A DNA stretch of 64,000 nucleotides from Neolewinella persica DSM 23188 (GTDB lineage Bacteria > Bacteroidota > Bacteroidia > Chitinophagales > Saprospiraceae), in NCBI RefSeq assembly GCF_000373105.1, contig NZ_KB890437.1, positions 1-64,000 of the forward strand, in the 5' to 3' direction. The first letter of the stretch is position 1; each line of letters begins with the position of its first letter. The notes below the pieces were generated by a model. That model did no database searches. It was given only the letters and a program-made list of their open reading frames with translations, and was not told the DNA's origin. This document shows positions 61,986-64,000 of the stretch, piece by piece. Both the position numbers and the translations under genes were made by a program.

Positions 61986-63395
61986 TTAGCCAATAGGGGT
62001 AGGTGTAAGTTTCTTGTAATTTAGGAAAGAGGTGATGCCAAGAAGTCCTGCAAGACCAATGCTTGCTGTGCCTGCCGTAAGTCCAAGAGATTTGTCAATA
62101 GAACCTAGCTGAGTCAGTATGAACGTGAGTACTCCTACAGCTCCAGTCACAAAAGAGATGCCTTTATTCAGTATCGGACGTGAGACGACACCCATAAAGA
62201 GATCGACAACTTCTATTTCAATGCTTTCAGAGAAGGCTTCAACATCCTTATTTCCATCGGCTATAGACACAGTAATGTTTATCCTCTGCATACCTTCCTT
62301 GGCTGACGCCTCAGGAGTGAGAAGGAATTTAGTGGTTAGTAAGTCTTTGTCTAGTAGTAAATATGCACCCTTGGCTTTATCGACTTTTATATTTGTACCA
62401 GAAATTTGCACGAGCACTTTGGAGCCCCAAGTTATCTGAGCAGAGAAGCTAAAATTAGTTGTAGTGTTTACTTTCTCCTCTATAGACTTTAGGTAAAGTT
62501 CCTTAAAGCGCTTACGATAAAAAGTAAGTTCTATAAGGCTAGAGACTCCTTTACTGAATTTTCTTGGGGTGAGAATTGATAGAGTGGTGTTCTCCTTTAG
62601 AGAATCAGGACTAGTGAAATTAGCCAACCCGGGCTCTTGCCTCTTCTTCCCTCTCTTATCCTTAGGTTCCCATTCTATAGGGTGCTTCTCGTTCTTAAAC
62701 TGAATTTCACTTGCTCCTACACTGGAAATTATGCTACCTAAGATTGAATTTTCATTCTTAACTTGTGTTTCTTCTATGTTGTCAGGTTCATCAAGATAAG
62801 TGTCATCTGGATGCTCACTATACCCGATTTTACTAGATATTTTGTGAAGTGAAAGTTCATCAAAGCGGTTAGTCTTTTCGGTTAAAGTTTCTTGTATCAG
62901 TGAAGAGAGGTAAGATTCAATGTCTTCGATCAAACTAGCATAAGAGTTGACACCATCTTTGTTGATCTCAATACCGTGAAAGCGTATGTAGTCAGCAGAA
63001 GGAACTCCGGCTTCTAATATCGCATGGCGAATATCCTTTTGGGTAGGTTTCTTCTTTGTGTATAAGTAAAGTACTGTGTGAGCGTCTGAAGAAATGTTCT
63101 CATTAATAAAGGACTGTTGTATTAGACCAATTGAGGTAAGAAGTTCTCGAACATGGACTATCCAATCTTCATAGTTCTTTGCGTCGTCTTCGGGCAGACT
63201 AATAGTGCCACCAGTAACAGGATGTCTATATTCTGATGATCTAATCCAATGAAGGTTGACCCATACTTTAGACTTTTCAATTAGAGAGAGGGTCTCTCTG
63301 TACTCCGATAAATCATTAATTTCAAATAGGGTATCGTCCTGCGCTCCTAAGCGAGAACCGCTGTCGTCTATCAATATGCTAACAAATCTGAACAT
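61986..63395 (-). CDS. Unknown protein with two C-terminal membrane helices
   Basis: 469 residues from the ATG at 63393-63395 (MFRFVSILIDDSGSRLGAQD); 18 upstream codons are open but look untranslated. The N-terminal 180 residues appear as an alpha/beta domain (VWVNLHWIRSS, HTVLYLYTKKKPTQKDIRHA). A charged linker with KDKRGKKRQEP leads to a beta-sandwich-like part (about 280-400, TNFSFSAQITWGSKVLVQIS). Two hydrophobic helices (about 415-435 and 440-460) anchor the C-terminus. I do not recognise the family. The layout (soluble sensor-like front, membrane end) fits several known defence effectors, but that is speculation. Confidence 0.6.
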   Translation of the reverse strand: MFRFVSILIDDSGSRLGAQDDTLFEINDLSEYRETLSLIEKSKVWVNLHWIRSSEYRHPVTGGTISLPEDDAKNYEDWIVHVRELLTSIGLIQQSFINENISSDAHTVLYLYTKKKPTQKDIRHAILEAGVPSADYIRFHGIEINKDGVNSYASLIEDIESYLSSLIQETLTEKTNRFDELSLHKISSKIGYSEHPDDTYLDEPDNIEETQVKNENSILGSIISSVGASEIQFKNEKHPIEWEPKDKRGKKRQEPGLANFTSPDSLKENTTLSILTPRKFSKGVSSLIELTFYRKRFKELYLKSIEEKVNTTTNFSFSAQITWGSKVLVQISGTNIKVDKAKGAYLLLDKDLLTTKFLLTPEASAKEGMQRINITVSIADGNKDVEAFSESIEIEVVDLFMGVVSRPILNKGISFVTGAVGVLTFILTQLGSIDKSLGLTAGTASIGLAGLLGITSFLNYKKLTPTPIG

Positions 63396-63894
63396 TGTAA
63401 AAAAATTTAATAAGAGACGCGAAAGTAGTTGGTCACCAAAGATATGCATGAAATATTAAGATTGATTCCTACCACCCCCTAAGAGCGTAGCTAATCATTG
63501 ACTTTCTCCGGTAATTGGTAAACTTAGTTCTTACCGGTTGCTAGTACCGGCTTTTTTGGGTCCATGTTTTCTTTGCATCTCTCGTTATAGTCGTATTAAC
63601 AAAAGGTATGGATAAGTTTAGACAACAGGATCCTAAAACTAATTTTCGCTCACCTAAGGAGAGGTTAACCCTAGATAAAAGAGAGGTGACTAAAAAGAGA
63701 AGGACCGCACCCAATCGGATTGGGGCGGCCCTTCGAAATGCTCCGTTGTTCCCAACACCCTTGGGCGGAGCTAAGCGGCTTAGCCGCTTTTAGACGGCCT
63801 TCGGCCTTTTTAGAAGTTAGACGGTCGCTGCGCTCCCTTTTAGAGCTGCCGCACACCGGAGGCAATACATTCTCGGGGCACAGCCCGCTCGCCC
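63396..63894. other. Gene-poor stretch with hairpin repeats
   Basis: No supported gene. AAGCGG-CTTAG-CCGCTT at about 63771-63788 is followed by two units related to the 26-bp hairpin repeat of 57481-57592 (TAGACGGCCTTCGGCC at 63791 and TAGACGGTCGCTGCGCTC at 63818) and the same AGAGCTGCCGC ending. A GC-rich inverted repeat lies near 63700-63735. A 61-codon frame at 63608 is lysine/arginine-rich and runs into these repeats, so it is not called. Confidence 0.45.
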
Positions 63895-64000
63895 CTAGTT
63901 TTTGTAGGCGGGAATGATAGATTCGGTAAGGGCGCAACAGCGGCGGAATTCGGCTGCGAGGGTGACGGAGTTGACGATGAGAACGGAGGGTTTGACCTGA
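63895..64000 (-). CDS. C-terminal fragment of an unknown gene running off the window
   Basis: On the minus strand the frame from the window edge reads VKPSVLIVNSVTLAAEFRRC, CALTESIIPAYKN and stops at 63895-63897. It is ordinary protein-like sequence, but only 35 codons are visible, too few to assign a family. Confidence 0.5.
   Translation of the reverse strand, partial: QVKPSVLIVNSVTLAAEFRRCCALTESIIPAYKN

Noticed and set aside
63608-63793. 61-codon plus-strand frame
   Set aside because: Lysine/arginine-rich and read through an inverted repeat and the hairpin units; more likely non-coding.

Overview
The window looks like part of a large plasmid (or plasmid-derived replicon) from a Bacteroidota bacterium, most plausibly of the Saprospiria/Lewinella type. 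The evidence is type IX secretion cargo with 'gliding-motility' C-terminal domains, a PorP/SprF-like outer-membrane protein, weak Shine-Dalgarno signals, and a Rep_3/RepB initiator beside a long iteron array and a ParA/ribbon-helix-helix partition pair. No tRNA, rRNA or CRISPR array was seen. The species assignment is inference.

Layout. 0-6 kb: an IS3 tail, a broken KilA-N gene, a DnaQ-fold protein that has lost all four catalytic acidic residues, a small ribbon-helix-helix regulator, an ArdC-like antirestriction protein and three plasmid-type hypothetical genes. 6-9 kb: a membrane pentapeptide-repeat protein and a small membrane protein gene bracketed by two near-identical hairpins. 9-13.6 kb: a two-gene cassette (PD-(D/E)XK-like protein plus a prokaryotic viperin) between two roughly 840-bp, GC-rich, apparently non-coding direct repeats. 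13.7-20.5 kb: two large type IX-secreted proteins.

20.5-50 kb is the centrepiece, an island of caspase- and CHAT-type proteins. It holds three secreted caspase-FGE(SUMF) proteins and relics of more, a cytoplasmic caspase fused to an alpha/beta hydrolase, two CHAT proteins, and a MoxR ATPase / vWA-like membrane protein / iSTAND-like operon whose vWA-like protein ends in a pseudo-caspase. Two EAD11-like four-helix membrane proteins and a small two-domain adaptor that could bridge the sets are also present. A family of secreted proteins that I do not recognise occurs four times here, always next to or fused to these proteases. I read this as a duplicated, partly periplasmic conflict/cell-death system of the vWA-MoxR ternary type. 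An IS256-family element, a truncated transposase gene, a decayed IS1-type element and a MITE mark its right part.

50-64 kb is the plasmid maintenance region: RepB, at least 18 iterons with a perfect 195-bp tandem duplication, a ribbon-helix-helix protein, ParA, an ACTTAA-rich candidate centromere, a KilA-N protein, a YdjM-like membrane protein, and a tyrosine recombinase fused to an ATPase and membrane helices. It ends with a lipoprotein built from ten DPW repeats, a small membrane partner ending in the same motif, and an unknown C-terminally anchored protein. A dispersed element of about 45 bp (core TGCACCTGCGGCCGCGCC) occurs about nine times across the window, four times inside genes, three of those in the same reading frame.
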